Source of the DNA: Ilex aquifolium
Lineage: Eukaryota; Streptophyta; Magnoliopsida; Aquifoliales; Aquifoliaceae
Direction: 5' to 3'
Length of the DNA stretch: 64,000 nt
NCBI GenBank assembly: GCA_951799425.1
Contig: OX637401.1
Location: 33,529,780-33,593,779 of the forward strand
Shown: piece after piece, positions 19,849-34,900 of the stretch
How positions within the stretch are numbered: the first letter of the stretch is position 1
How the letters are laid out: every line of letters begins with the position of its first letter
The notes under the pieces: model-generated
The model's input: only the letters and a program-made list of their open reading frames with translations
The model's database searches: none
What the model was told of the DNA's origin: nothing
Made by a program: the position numbers and the translations under genes

Positions 19849-22800
19849 ATGGGAAATTACTTTTTTTTCCTAGTGGAGGGGAATGACCAACTATACCAAA
19901 CTTCCATCACCATTTCGAACTTGTTAGAAGATGAATTACCAATTTTGATCTCAATATATTGGTTAGAGTTTCAAGTTCTCATTTCAATGCCGCAAGAGTT
20001 AGCTCAATCCGAGTTCGGGAGAAAAAGTTATGTCCGATATACTATTTCATTTTAAAGGTGGACAACTTATTACACCAAACTTCCGTTACAATAGAGCCCA
20101 TGCTAGAGGATTTTTCATGACTTTTGATGTGAATAAAATGGTTAGGGATTCAAGAATTCTTTACAATGCCGCAAGAATCATCTTATTCAGAGACCGGAGT
20201 AAAAAGTTATGTCAGAAATACTAAAGAATGAGAAATTACTTTTTTTTCCTAGTGGTGGGGATGACCAACTATACCAAACTTCCATCACCATTTCGAACTT
20301 GTTAGAAGATGAATCACCAATTTTGATCTCAATATATTGGTTAGGGTTTCAAGTTCTCATTTCAATGCCGCATGAGTTAGCTCAATCCGAGTTCGGGAGA
20401 AAAAGTTATGTCCGATATACTATTTCATTTTAAAGGAGGACTACTTATTACACCAAACTTGCGTTACAATAGAGCCCATGCTAGAGGATTTTTCATGACT
20501 TTTGATGTGAATAAAATGGTTAGGGATTCAAGAATTCTTTACAATGCAGCAAGAATCATCTTAATCAGAGACCGGAGTAAAAAGTTATGTCTGAAATACT
20601 AAAGAATGGGAAATTACTTTTTTTTCCTAGTGGAGGGGAATGGCCAACTATAGCAAACTTCCATCACCATTTCGAACTTGTTAGAAGCTGAATCACCAAT
20701 TTTGATCTCAATATATTGGTTAGGGTTTCAATTTCTCATTTCAATGCCGCAAGAGTTAGCTCAATCCGAGTTCGGGAGAAACAGTTATGTCCGATATACT
20801 ATTTCATTTTAAAGGAGGACTACTTATTACATCAAACTTGCGTTACAATAGAGCCCATGCTAGAGGATTTTTCATGACTTTTGATGTGAATAAAATGGTT
20901 TGGGATTCAAGAATTCTTTACAATGTCGCAAGAATCATCTTAATCAGAGACCGGAGTAAAAAGTTATGTCAGAAATACTAAAGAATGGGAAATTACTTTT
21001 TTTTCTTAGTGGAGGGGAATGACCAACTATACCAAACTTCCATCACCATTTCGAACTTGTTAGAAGATGAATCACCAATTTTGATCTCAATATATTGGTT
21101 AGGGTTTCAAGTTCTCATTTCAATGCCGCAAGAGTTAGCTCAATCCGTTTTCGGGAGAAAAAGTTATGTCCGATATACTATTTCATTTTAAAGGTGGACT
21201 ACTTATTACACCAAACTTGCGTTACAATAGAGCCCGTGCTAGAGGATTTTTCATGACTTTTGATGTGAATAAAATGGTTAGGGATTCAAGAATTCTTTAC
21301 AATGCCGCAAGAATCATCTTATTCAGAGACCGGAGTAAAAAGTTATGTCCGAAATACTAAAGAATGGGAAATTACTTTTTTTTCCTAGTGGAGGGGAATA
21401 ACCAACTATACCAAACTTCCATCACCATTTCGAACTTGTTAGAAGATGAATCACCAATTTTGATCTCAATATATTGGTTAGGGTTTCAAGTTCTCATTTC
21501 AATGCCGCAAGAGTTAGCTCAATCCGAGTTCGGGAGAAAAAGTTATGTCCGATATACTATTTCATTTTAAAGGTGGACTACTTATTACACCAAACTTGCG
21601 TTACAATAGAGCCCATGCTAGAGGATTTTTCATGACTTTTGATGTGAATAAAATGGTTAGGGATTCAAGAATTCTTTACAATGCCGCAAGAATCATCTTA
21701 TTCAGAGACCGGAGTAAAAAGTTATGTCTGAAATACTAAAGAATGGGAAATTACTTTTTTTTCCTAGTGGAGGGGAATGACCAACTATACCAAACTTCCA
21801 TCACCATTTCGAACTTGTTAGAAGATGAATTACCAATTTTGATCTCAATATATTGGTTAGAGTTTCAAGTTCTCATTTCAATGCCGCAAGAGTTAGCTCA
21901 ATCCGAGTTCGGGAGAAAAAGTTATGTCCGATATACTATTTCATTTTAAAGGTGGACAACTTATTACACCAAACTTCCGTTACAATAGAGCCCATGCTAG
22001 AGGATTTTTCATGACTTTTGATGTGAATAAAATGGTTAGGGATTCAAGAATTCTTTACAATGCCGCAAGAATCATCTTATTCAGAGACCGGAGTAAAAAG
22101 TTATGTCAGAAATACTAAAGAATGAGAAATTACTTTTTTTTCCTAGTGGAGGGGATGACCAACTATACCAAACTTCCATCACCATTTCGAACTTGTTAGA
22201 AGATGAATCACCAATTTTGATCTCAATATATTGGTTAGGGTTTCAAGTCTCATTTCAATGCCGCATGAGTTAGCTCAATCCGAGTTCGGGAGAAAAAGTT
22301 ATGTCCGATATACTATTTCATTTTAAAGGAGGACTACTTATTACACCAAACTTGCGTTACAATAGAGCCCATGCTAGAGGATTTTTCATGACTTTTGATG
22401 TGAATAAAATGGTTAGGGATTCAAGAATTCTTTACAATGCAGCAAGAATCATCTTAATCAGAGACCGGAGTAAAAAGTTATGTCTGAAATACTAAAGAAT
22501 GGGAAATTACTTTTTTTTCCTAGTGGAGGGGAATGGCCAACTATACCAAACTTCCATCACCATTTCGAACTTGTTAGAAGCTGAATCACCAATTTTGATC
22601 TCAATATATTGGTTAGGGTTTCAATTTCTCATTTCAATGCCGCAAGAGTTAGCTCAATCCGAGTTCGGGAGAAACAGTTATGTCCGATATACTATTTCAT
22701 TTTAAAGGAGGACTACTTATTACATCAAACTTGCGTTACAATAGAGCCCATGCTAGAGGATTTTTCATGACTTTTGATGTGAATAAAATGGTTTGGGATT

Positions 22801-23390
22801 CAAGAATTCTTTACAATGTCGCAAGAATCATCTTAATCAGAGACCGGAGTAAAAAGTTATGTCAGAAATACTAAAGAATGGGAAATTACTTTTTTTTCTT
22901 AGTGGAGGGGAATGACCAACTATACCAAACTTCCATCACCATTTCGAACTTGTTAGAAGATGAATCACCAATTTTGATCTCAATATATTGGTTAGGGTTT
23001 CAAGTTCTCATTTCAATGCCGCAAGAGTTAGCTCAATCCGTTTTCGGGAGAAAAAGTTATGTCCGATATACTATTTCATTTTAAAGGTGGACTACTTATT
23101 ACACCAAACTTGCGTTACAATAGAGCCCGTGCTAGAGGATTTTTCATGACTTTTGATGTGAATAAAATGGTTAGGGATTCAAGAATTCTTTACAATGCCG
23201 CAAGAATCATCTTATTCAGAGACCGGAGTAAAAAGTTATGTCCGAAATACTAAAGAATGGGAAATTACTTTTTTTTCCTAGTGGAGGGGAATAACCAACT
23301 ATACCAAACTTCCATCACCATTTCGAACTTGTTAGAAGATGAATCACCAATTTTGATCTCAATATATTGGTTAGGGTTTCAATTTCTCAT
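19849..23390 (+). repeat. Five-unit block L-H-A-V-NN repeated in tandem
   Basis: Private GACAAC (20061, 21955) and CAATGTCGCA (20921, 22814) recur at 1894 and 1893 bases. The one-base difference is explained by a deletion in the second H unit near 22248. Mutations found in one copy only, such as TAGCAAAC near 20652, arose after the duplication. Confidence 0.85.
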
Positions 23391-25908
23391 TTCAATGCCG
23401 CAAGAGTTAGCTCAATCCGAGTTCGGGAGAAACAGTTATGTCCGATATACTATTTCATTTTAAAGGAGGACTACTTATTACATCAAACTTGCGTTACAAT
23501 AGAGCCCATGCTAGAGGATTTTTCATGACTTTTGATGTGAATAAAATGGTTAGGGATTCAAGAATTCTTTACAATGCCGCAAGAATCATCTTATTCAGAG
23601 ACCGGAGTAAAAAGTTATGTCCGAAATACTAAAGAATGGGAAATTACTTTTTTTTCCTAGTGGAGGGGAATAACCAACTATACCAAACTTCCATCACCAT
23701 TTCGAACTTGTTAGAAGATGAATCACCAATTTTGATCTCAATATATTGGTTAGAGTTTCAAGTTCTCATTTCAATGCCGCAAGAGTTAGCTCAATCCGAG
23801 TTCGGGAGAAACAGTTATGTCCGATATACTATTTCATTTTAAAGGTGGACTACTTATTACACCAAACTTGCGTTACAATAGAGCCCATGCTAGAGGATTT
23901 TTCATGACTTTTGATGTGAATAAAATGGTTAGGGATTCAAGAATTCTTTACAATGCAGCAAGAATCATCTTAATCAGAGACCGGAGTAAAAAGTTATGTC
24001 AGAAATACTAAAGAATGGGAAATTACTTTTTTTTCCTAGTGGAGGGGAATGGCCAACTATACCAAACTTCCATCACCATTTCAAACTTGTTGGAAGATGA
24101 ATCACCAATTTTGATCTCAATATATTGGTTATGGTTTCATGTTCTCTTTACAATGCCGCAAGAGTTAGCTCAATCCGAGTTCGGGAGAAAAAGTTATGTC
24201 CGATATACTATTTCATTTTAAAGGAGGACTACTTATTACACCAAACTTGCGTTACAATAGAGCCCATGCTAGAGGATTTTTCATGACTTTTGATGTGAAT
24301 AAAATGGTTAGGGATTCAAGAATTCTTTACAATGCCGCAAGAATCATCTTATTCAGAGACCGGAGTAAAAAGTTATGTCCGAAATACTAAAGAATGGGAA
24401 ATTACTTTTTTTTCCTAGTGGAGGGGAATAACCAACTATACCAAACTTCCATCACCATTTCGAACTTGTTAGAAGATGAATCACCAATTTTGATCTCAAT
24501 ATATTGGTTAGAGTTTCAAGTTCTCATTTCAATGCCGCAAGAGTTAGCTCAATCCGAGTTCGGGAGAAACAGTTATGTCCGATATACTATTTCATTTTAA
24601 AGGTGGACTACTTATTACACCAAACTTGCGTTACAATAGAGCCCATGCTAGAGGATTTTTCATGACTTTTGATGTGAATAAAATGGTTAGGGATTCAAGA
24701 ATTCTTTACAATGCAGCAAGAATCATCTTAATCAGAGACCGGAGTAAAAAGTTATGTCAGAAATACTAAAGAATGGGAAATTACTTTTTTTTCCTAGTGG
24801 AGGGGAATGGCCAACTATACCAAACTTCCATCACCATTTCAAACTTGTTGGAAGATGAATCACCAATTTTGATCTCAATATATTGGTTATGGTTTCATGT
24901 TCTCTTTACAATGCCGCAAGAGTTAGCTCAATCCGAGTTCGGGAGAAAAAGTTATGTCCGATATACTATTTCATTTTAAAGGAGGACTACTTATTACACC
25001 AAACTTGCGTTACAATAGAGCCCATGCTAGAGGATTTTTCATGACTTTTGATGTGAATAAAATGGTTAGGGATTCAAGAATTCTTTACAATGCCGCAAGA
25101 ATCATCTTATTCAGAGACCGGAGTAAAAAGTTATGTCTGAAATACTAAAGAATGGGAAATTACTTTTTTTTCCTAGTGGAGGGGAATGACCAACTATACC
25201 AAACTTCCATCACCATTTCGAACTTGTTAGAAGATGAATTACCAATTTTGATCTCAATATATTGGTTAGAGTTTCAAGTTCTCATTTCAATGCCGCAAGA
25301 GTTAGCTCAATCCGAGTTCGGGAGAAAAAGTTATGTCCGATATACTATTTCATTTTAAAGGTGGACTACTTATTACACCAAACTTCCGTTACAATAGAGC
25401 CCATGCTAGAGGATTTTTCATGACTTTTGATGTGAATAAAATGGTTAGGGATTCAAGAATTCTTTACAATGCCGCAAGAATCATCTTATTCAGAGACCGG
25501 AGTAAAAAGTTATGTCAGAAATACTAAAGAATGAGAAATTACTTATTTTTCCTAGTGGAGGGGATGACCAACTATACCAAACTTCCATCACCATTTCGAA
25601 CTTGTTAGAAGATGAATCACCAATTTTGATCTCAATATATTGGTTAGGGTTTCAAGTTCTCATTTCAATGCCGCATGAGTTAGCTCAATCCGAGTTCGGG
25701 AGAAAAAGTTATGTCCGATATACTATTTCATTTTAAAGGAGGACTACTTATTACACCAAACTTGCGTTACAATAGAGCCCATGCTAGAGGATTTTTCATG
25801 ACTTTTGATGTGAATAAAATGGTTAGGGATTCAAGAATTCTTTACAATGCAGCAAGAATCATCTTAATCAGAGACCGGAGTAAAAAGTTATGTCTGAAAT
25901 ACTAAAGA

Positions 25909-28900
25909 ATGGGAAATTACTTTTTTTTCCTAGTGGAGGGGAATGGCCAACTATACCAAACTTCCATCACCATTTCGAACTTGTTAGAAGATGAATCACC
26001 AATTTTGATCTCAATATATTGGTTAGAGTTTCAAGTTCTCATTTCAATGCCGCAAGAGTTAGCTCAATCCGAGTTCGGGAGAAACAGTTATGTCCGATAT
26101 ACTATTTCATTTTAAAGGTGGACTACTTATTACACCAAACTTGCGTTACAATAGAGCCCATGCTAGAGGATTTTTCATGACTTTTGATGTGAATAAAATG
26201 GTTAGGGATTCAAGAATTCTTTACAATGCAGCAAGAATCATCTTAATCAGAGACCGGAGTAAAAAGTTATGTCAGAAATACTAAAGAATGGGAAATTACT
26301 TTTTTTTCCTAGTGGAGGGGAATGGCCAACTATACCAAACTTCCATCACCATTTCAAACTTGTTGGAAGATGAATCACCAATTTTGATCTCAATATATTG
26401 GTTATGGTTTCATGTTCTCTTTACAATGCCGCAAGAGTTAGCTCAATCCGAGTTCGGGAGAAAAAGTTATGTCCGATATACTATTTCATTTTAAAGGAGG
26501 ACTACTTATTACACCAAACTTGCGTTACAATAGAGCCCATGCTAGAGGATTTTTCATGACTTTTGATGTGAATAAAATGGTTAGGGATTCAAGAATTCTT
26601 TACAATGCCGCAAGAATCATCTTATTCAGAGACCGGAGTAAAAAGTTATGTCCGAAATACTAAAGAATGGGAAATTACTTTTTTTTCCTAGTGGAGGGGA
26701 ATAACCAACTATACCAAACTTCCATCACCATTTCGAACTTGTTAGAAGATGAATCACCAATTTTGATCTCAATATATTGGTTAGAGTTTCAAGTTCTCAT
26801 TTCAATGCCGCAAGAGTTAGCTCAATCCGAGTTCGGGAGAAACAGTTATGTCCGATATACTATTTCATTTTAAAGGTGGACTACTTATTACACCAAACTT
26901 GCGTTACAATAGAGCCCATGCTAGAGGATTTTTCATGACTTTTGATGTGAATAAAATGGTTAGGGATTCAAGAATTCTTTACAATGCAGCAAGAATCATC
27001 TTAATCAGAGACCGGAGTAAAAAGTTATGTCAGAAATACTAAAGAATGGGAAATTATTTTTTTTTCCTAGTGGAGGGGAATGGCCAACTATACCAAACTT
27101 CCATCACCATTTCAAACTTGTTGGAAGATGAATCACCAATTTTGATCTCAATATATTGGTTATGGTTTCATGTTCTCTTTACAATGCCGCAAGAGTTAGC
27201 TCAATCCGAGTTCGGGAGAAAAAGTTATGTCCGATATACTATTTCATTTTAAAGGAGGACTACTTATTACACCAAACTTGCGTTACAATAGAGCCCATGC
27301 TAGAGGATTTTTCATGACTTTTGATGTGAATAAAATGGTTAGGGATTCAAGAATTCTTTACAATGCCGCAAGAATCATCTTATTCAGAGACCGGAGTAAA
27401 AAGTTATGTCTGAAATACTAAAGAATGGGAAATTACTTTTTTTTCCTAGTGGAGGGGAATGACCAACTATACCAAACTTCCATCACCATTTCGAACTTGT
27501 TAGAAGATGAATTACCAATTTTGATCTCAATATATTGGTTAGAGTTTCAAGTTCTCATTTCAATGCCGCAAGAGTTAGCTCAATCCGAGTTCGGGAGAAA
27601 AAGTTATGTCCGATATACTATTTCATTTTAAAGGTGGACTACTTATTACACCAAACTTCCGTTACAATAGAGCCCATGCTAGAGGATTTTTCATGACTTT
27701 TGATGTGAATAAAATGGTTAGGGATTCAAGAATTCTTTACAATGCCGCAAGAATCATCTTATTCAGAGACCGGAGTAAAAAGTTATGTCAGAAATACTAA
27801 AGAATGAGAAATTACTTTTTTTTCCTAGTGGAGGGGATGACCAACTATACCAAACTTCCATCACCATTTCGAACTTGTTAGAAGATGAATCACCAATTTT
27901 GATCTCAATATATTGGTTAGGGTTTCAAGTTCTCATTTCAATGCCGCATGAGTTAGCTCAATCCGAGTTCGGGAGAAAAAGTTATGTCCGATATACTATT
28001 TCATTTTAAAGGAGGACTACTTATTACACCAAACTTGCGTTACAATAGAGCCCATGCTAGAGGATTTTTCATGACTTTTGATGTGAATAAAATGGTTAGG
28101 GATTCAAGAATTCTTTACAATGCAGCAAGAATCATCTTAATCAGAGACCGGAGTAAAAAGTTATGTCTGAAATACTAAAGAATGGGAAATTACTTTTTTT
28201 TCCTAGTGGAGGGGAATGGCCAACTATACCAAACTTCCATCACCATTTCGAACTTGTTAGAAGCTGAATCACCAATTTTGATCTCAATATATTGGTTAGG
28301 GTTTCAATTTCTCATTTCAATGCCGCAAGAGTTAGCTCAATCCGAGTTCGGGAGAAACAGTTATGTCCGATATACTATTTCATTTTAAAGGAGGACTACT
28401 TATTACATCAAACTTGCGTTACAATAGAGCCCATGCTAGAGGATTTTTCATGACTTTTGATGTGAATAAAATGGTTTGGGATTCAAGAATTCTTTACAAT
28501 GCCGCAAGAATCATCTTAATCAGAGACCGGATTAAAAAGTTATGTCAGAAATACTAAAGAATGGGAAATTACTTTTTTTTCTTAGTGGAGGGGAATGACC
28601 AACTATACCAAACTTCCATCACCATTTCGAACTTGTTAGAAGATGAATCACCAATTTTGATCTCAATATATTGGTTAGGGTTTCAAGTTCTCATTTCAAT
28701 GCCGCAAGAGTTAGCTCAATCCGTGTTCGGGAGAAAAAGTTATGTCCGATATACTATTTCATTTTAAAGGTGGACTACTTATTACACCAAACTTGCGTTA
28801 CAATAGAGCCCATGCTAGAGGATTTTTCATGACTTTTGATGTGAATAAAATGGTTAGGGATTCAAGAATTCTTTACAATGCAGCAAGAATCATCTTAATC

Positions 28901-31900
28901 AGAGACCGGAGTAAAAAGTTATGTCTGAAATACTAAAGAATGGGAAATTACTTTTTTTTCCTAGTGGAGGGGAATGGCCAACTATACCAAACTTCCATCA
29001 CCATTTCGAACTTGTTAGAAGATGAATCACCAATTTTGATCTCAATATATTGGTTAGAGTTTCAAGTTCTCATTTCAATGCCGCAAGAGTTAGCTCAATC
29101 CGAGTTCGGGAGAAACAGTTATGTCCGATATACTATTTCATTTTAAAGGTGGACTACTTATTACACCAAACTTGCGTTACAATAGAGCCCATGCTAGAGG
29201 ATTTTTCATGACTTTTGATGTGAATAAAATGGTTAGGGATTCAAGAATTCTTTACAATGCAGCAAGAATCATCTTAATCAGAGACCGGAGTAAAAAGTTA
29301 TGTCAGAAATACTAAAGAATGGGAAATTACTTTTTTTTCCTAGTGGAGGGGAATGGCCAACTATACCAAACTTCCATCACCATTTCAAACTTGTTGGAAG
29401 ATGAATCACCAATTTTGATCTCAATATATTGGTTATGGTTTCATGTTCTCTTTACAATGCCGCAAGAGTTAGCTCAATCCGAGTTCGGGAGAAAAAGTTA
29501 TGTCCGATATACTATTTCATTTTAAAGGAGGACTACTTATTACACCAAACTTGCGTTACAATAGAGCCCATGCTAGAGGATTTTTCATGACTTTTGATGT
29601 GAATAAAATGGTTAGGGATTCAAGAATTCTTTACAATGCCGCAAGAATCATCTTATTCAGAGACCGGAGTAAAAAGTTATGTCCGAAATACTAAAGAATG
29701 GGAAATTACTTTTTTTTCCTAGTGGAGGGGAATAACCAACTATACCAAACTTCCATCACCATTTCGAACTTGTTAGAAGATGAATCACCAATTTTGATCT
29801 CAATATATTGGTTAGAGTTTCAAGTTCTCATTTCAATGCCGCAAGAGTTAGCTCAATCCGAGTTCGGGAGAAACAGTTATGTCCGATATACTATTTCATT
29901 TTAAAGGTGGACTACTTATTACACCAAACTTGCGTTACAATAGAGCCCATGCTAGAGGATTTTTCATGACTTTTGATGTGAATAAAATGGTTAGGGATTC
30001 AAGAATTCTTTACAATGCAGCAAGAATCATCTTAATCAGAGACCGGAGTAAAAAGTTATGTCAGAAATACTAAAGAATGGGAAATTATTTTTTTTTCCTA
30101 GTGGAGGGGAATGGCCAACTATACCAAACTTCCATCACCATTTCAAACTTGTTGGAAGATGAATCACCAATTTTGATCTCAATATATTGGTTATGGTTTC
30201 ATGTTCTCTTTACAATGCCGCAAGAGTTAGCTCAATCCGAGTTCGGGAGAAAAAGTTATGTCCGATATACTATTTCATTTTAAAGGAGGACTACTTATTA
30301 CACCAAACTTGCGTTACAATAGAGCCCATGCTAGAGGATTTTTCATGACTTTTGATGTGAATAAAATGGTTAGGGATTCAAGAATTCTTTACAATGCCGC
30401 AAGAATCATCTTATTCAGAGACCGGAGTAAAAAGTTATGTCTGAAATACTAAAGAATGGGAAATTACTTTTTTTTCCTAGTGGAGGGGAATGACCAACTA
30501 TACCAAACTTCCATCACCATTTCGAACTTGTTAGAAGATGAATTACCAATTTTGATCTCAATATATTGGTTAGAGTTTCAAGTTCTCATTTCAATGCCGC
30601 AAGAGTTAGCTCAATCCGAGTTCGGGAGAAAAAGTTATGTCCGATATACTATTTCATTTTAAAGGTGGACTACTTATTACACCAAACTTCCGTTACAATA
30701 GAGCCCATGCTAGAGGATTTTTCATGACTTTTGATGTGAATAAAATGGTTAGGGATTCAAGAATTCTTTACAATGCCGCAAGAATCATCTTATTCAGAGA
30801 CCGGAGTAAAAAGTTATATCAGAAATACTAAAGAATGAGAAATTACTTTTTTTTCCTAGTGGAGGGGATGACCAACTATACCAAACTTCCATCACCATTT
30901 CGAACTTGTTAGAAGATGAATCACCAATTTTGATCTCAATATATTGGTTAGGGTTTCAAGTTCTCATTTCAATGCCGCATGAGTTAGCTCAATCCGAGTT
31001 CGGGAGAAAAAGTTATGTCCGATATACTATTTCATTTTAAAGGAGGACTACTTATTACACCAAACTTGCGTTACAATAGAGCCCATGCTAGAGGATTTTT
31101 CATGACTTTTGATGTGAATAAAATGGTTAGGGATTCAAGAATTCTTTACAATGCAGCAAGAATCATCTTAATCAGAGACCGGAGTAAAAAGTTATGTCTG
31201 AAATACTAAAGAATGGGAAATTACTTTTTTTTCCTAGTGGAGGGGAATGGCCAACTATACCAAACTTCCATCACCATTTCGAACTTGTTAGAAGCTGAAT
31301 CACCAATTTTGATCTCAATATATTGGTTAGGGTTTCAATTTCTCATTTCAATGCCGCAAGAGTTAGCTCAATCCGAGTTCGGGAGAAACAGTTATGTCCG
31401 ATATACTATTTCATTTTAAAGGAGGACTACTTATTACATCAAACTTGCGTTACAATAGAGCCCATGCTAGAGGATTTTTCATGACTTTTGATGTGAATAA
31501 AATGGTTTGGGATTCAAGAATTCTTTACAATGCCGCAAGAATCATCTTAATCAGAGACCGGATTAAAAAGTTATGTCAGAAATACTAAAGAATGGGAAAT
31601 TACTTTTTTTTCTTAGTGGAGGGGAATGACCAACTATACCAAACTTCCATCACCATTTCGAACTTGTTAGAAGATGAATCACCAATTTTGATCTCAATAT
31701 ATTGGTTAGGGTTTCAAGTTCTCATTTCAATGCCGCAAGAGTTAGCTCAATCCGTGTTCGGGAGAAAAAGTTATGTCCGATATACTATTTCATTTTAAAG
31801 GTGGACTACTTATTACACCAAACTTGCGTTACAATAAAGCCCATGCTAGAGGATTTTTCATGACTTTTGATGTGAATAAAATGGTTAGGGATTCAAGAAT

Positions 31901-31970
31901 TCTTTACAATGCCGCAAGAATCATCTTATTCAGAGACCGGAGTAAAAAGTTATGTCTGAAATACTAAAGA
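25909..31970 (+). repeat. Eight-unit (3031 bp) block repeated in tandem
   Basis: Units from 25909 and from 28940 follow the same eight-variant order. Private changes GGATTAAAAAG (28529, 31560) and AAATTATTTT (27051, 30082) sit exactly 3031 bases apart, which is eight units minus one base for the single H unit. Confidence 0.9.
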
Positions 31971-34900
31971 ATGGGAAATTACTTTTTTTTCCTAGTGGAG
32001 GGGAATGACCAACTATACCAAACTTCCATCACCATTTCGAACTTGTTAGAAGATGAATTACCAATTTTGATCTCAATATATTGGTTAGAGTTTCAAGTTC
32101 TCATTTCAATGCCGCAAGAGTTAGCTCAATCCGAGTTCGGGAGAAAAAGTTATATCCGATATACTATTTCATTTTAAAGGTGGACTACTTATTACACCAA
32201 ACTTCCGTTACAATAGAGCCCATGCTAGAGGATTTTTCATGACTTTTGATGTGAATAAAATGGTTAGGGATTCAAGAATTCTTTACAATGCCGCAAGAAT
32301 CATCTTATTCAGAGACCGGAGTAAAAAGTTATGTCAGAAATACTAAAGAATGAGAAATTACTTTTTTTTCCTAGTGGAGGGGATGACCAACTATACCAAA
32401 CTTCCATCACCATTTCGAACTTGTTAGAAGATGAATCACCAATTTTGATCTCAATATATTGGTTAGGGTTTCAAGTTCTCATTTCAATGCCGCATGAGTT
32501 AGCTCAATCCGAGTTCGGGAGAAAAAGTTATGTCCGATATACTATTTCATTTTAAAGGAGGACTACTTATTACACCAAACTTGCGTTACAATAGAGCCCA
32601 TGCTAGAGGATTTTTCATGACTTTTGATGTGAATAAAATGGTTAGGGATTCAAGAATTCTTTACAATGCAGCAAGAATCATCTTAATCAGAGACCGGAGT
32701 AAAAAGTTATGTCTGAAATACTAAAGAATGGGAAATTACTTTTTTTTCCTAGTGGAGGGGAATGGCCAACTATACCAAACTTCCATCACCATTTCGAACT
32801 TGTTAGAAGCTGAATCACCAATTTTGATCTCAATATATTGGTTAGAGTTTCAATTTCTCATTTCAATGCCGCAAGAGTTAGCTCAATCCGAGTTCGGGAG
32901 AAACAGTTATGTCCGATATACTATTTCATTTTAAAGGAGGACTACTTATTACATCAAACTTGCGTTACAATAGAGCCCATGCTAGAGGATTTTTCATGAC
33001 TTTTGATGTGAATAAAATGGTTTGGGATTCAAGAATTCTTTACAATGCCGCAAGAATCATCTTAATCAGAGACCGGAGTAAAAAGTTATGTCAGAAATAC
33101 TAAAGAATGGGCAATTACTTTTTTTTCTTAGTGGAGGGGAATGACCAACTATACCAAACTTCCATCACCATTTCGAACTTGTTAGAAGATGAATCACCAA
33201 TTTTGATCTCAATATATTGGTTAGGGTTTCAAGTTCTCATTTCAATGCCGCAAGAGTTAGCTCAATCCGTGTTCGGGAGAAAAAGTTATGTCCGATATAC
33301 TATTTCATTTTAAAGGTGGACTACTTATTACACCAAACTTGCGTTACAATAGAGCCCATGCTAGAGGATTTTTCATGACTTTTGATGTGAATAAAAAGGT
33401 TAGGGATTCAAGAATTCTTTACAATGCCGCAAGAATCATCTTATTCAGAGACCGGAGTAAAAAGTTATGTCCGAAATACTAAAGAATGGGAAATTACTTT
33501 TTTTTCCTAGTGGAGGGGAATAACCAACTATACCAAACTTCCATCACCATTTCGAACTTGTTAGAAGGTGAATCACCAATTTTGATCTCAATATATTGGT
33601 TAGGGTTTCAAGTTCTCATTTCAATGCCGCAAGAGTTAGCTCAATCCGAGTTCGGGAGAAAAAGTTATGTCCGATATACTATTTCATTTTAAAGGTGGAC
33701 TACTTATTACACCAAACTTGCGTTACAATAGAGCCCATGCTAGAGGATTTTTCATGACTTTTGATGTGAATAAAATGGTTAGGGATTGAAGAATTCTTTA
33801 CAATGCCGCAAGAATCATCTTATTCAGAGACCGGAGTAAAAAGTTATGTCTGAAATACTAAAGAATGGGAAATTACTTTTTTTTCCTAGTGGAGGGGAAT
33901 GACCAACTATACCAAACTTCCATCACCATTTCGAACTTGTTAGAAGATGAATTACCAATTTTGATCTCAATATATTGGTTAGAGTTTCAAGTTCTCATTT
34001 CAATGCCGCAAGAGTTAGCTCAATCCGAGTTCGGGAGAAAAAGTTATGTCCGATATACTATTTCATTTTAAAGGTGGACTACTTATTACACCAAACTTCC
34101 GTTACAATAGAGCCCATGCTAGAGGATTTTTCATGACTTTTGATGTGAATAAAATGGTTAGGGATTCAAGAATTCTTTACAATGCCGCAAGAATCATCTT
34201 ATTCAGAGACCGGAGTAAAAAGTTATGTCAGAAATACTAAAGAATGAGAAATTACTTTTTTTTCCTAGTGGAGGGGATGACCAACTATACCAAACTTCCA
34301 TCACCATTTCGAACTTGTTAGAAGATGAATCACCAATTTTGATCTCAATATATTGGTTAGGGTTTCAAGTTCTCATTTCAATGCCGCATGAGTTAGCTCA
34401 ATCCGAGTTCGGGAGAAAAAGTTATGTCCGATATACTATTTCATTTTAAAGGAGGACTACTTATTACACCAAACTTGCGTTACAATAGAGCCCATACTAG
34501 AGGATTTTTCATGACTTTTGATGTGAATAAAATGGTTAGGGATTCAAGAATTCTTTACAATGCAGCAAGAATCATCTTAATCAGAGACCGGAGTAAAAAG
34601 TTATGTCTGAAATACTAAAGAATGGGAAATTACTTTTTTTTCCTAGTGGAGGGGAATGGCCAACTATACCAAACTTCCATCACCATTTCGAACTTGTTAG
34701 AAGCTGAATCACCAATTTTGATCTCAATATATTGGTTAGGGTTTCAATTTCTCATTTCAATGCCGCAAGAGTTAGCTCAATCCGAGTTCGGGAGAAACAG
34801 TTATGTCCGATATACTATTTCATTTTAAAGGAGGACTACTTATTACAGCAAACTTGCGTTACAATAGAGCCCATGCTAGAGGATTTTTCATGACTTTTGA

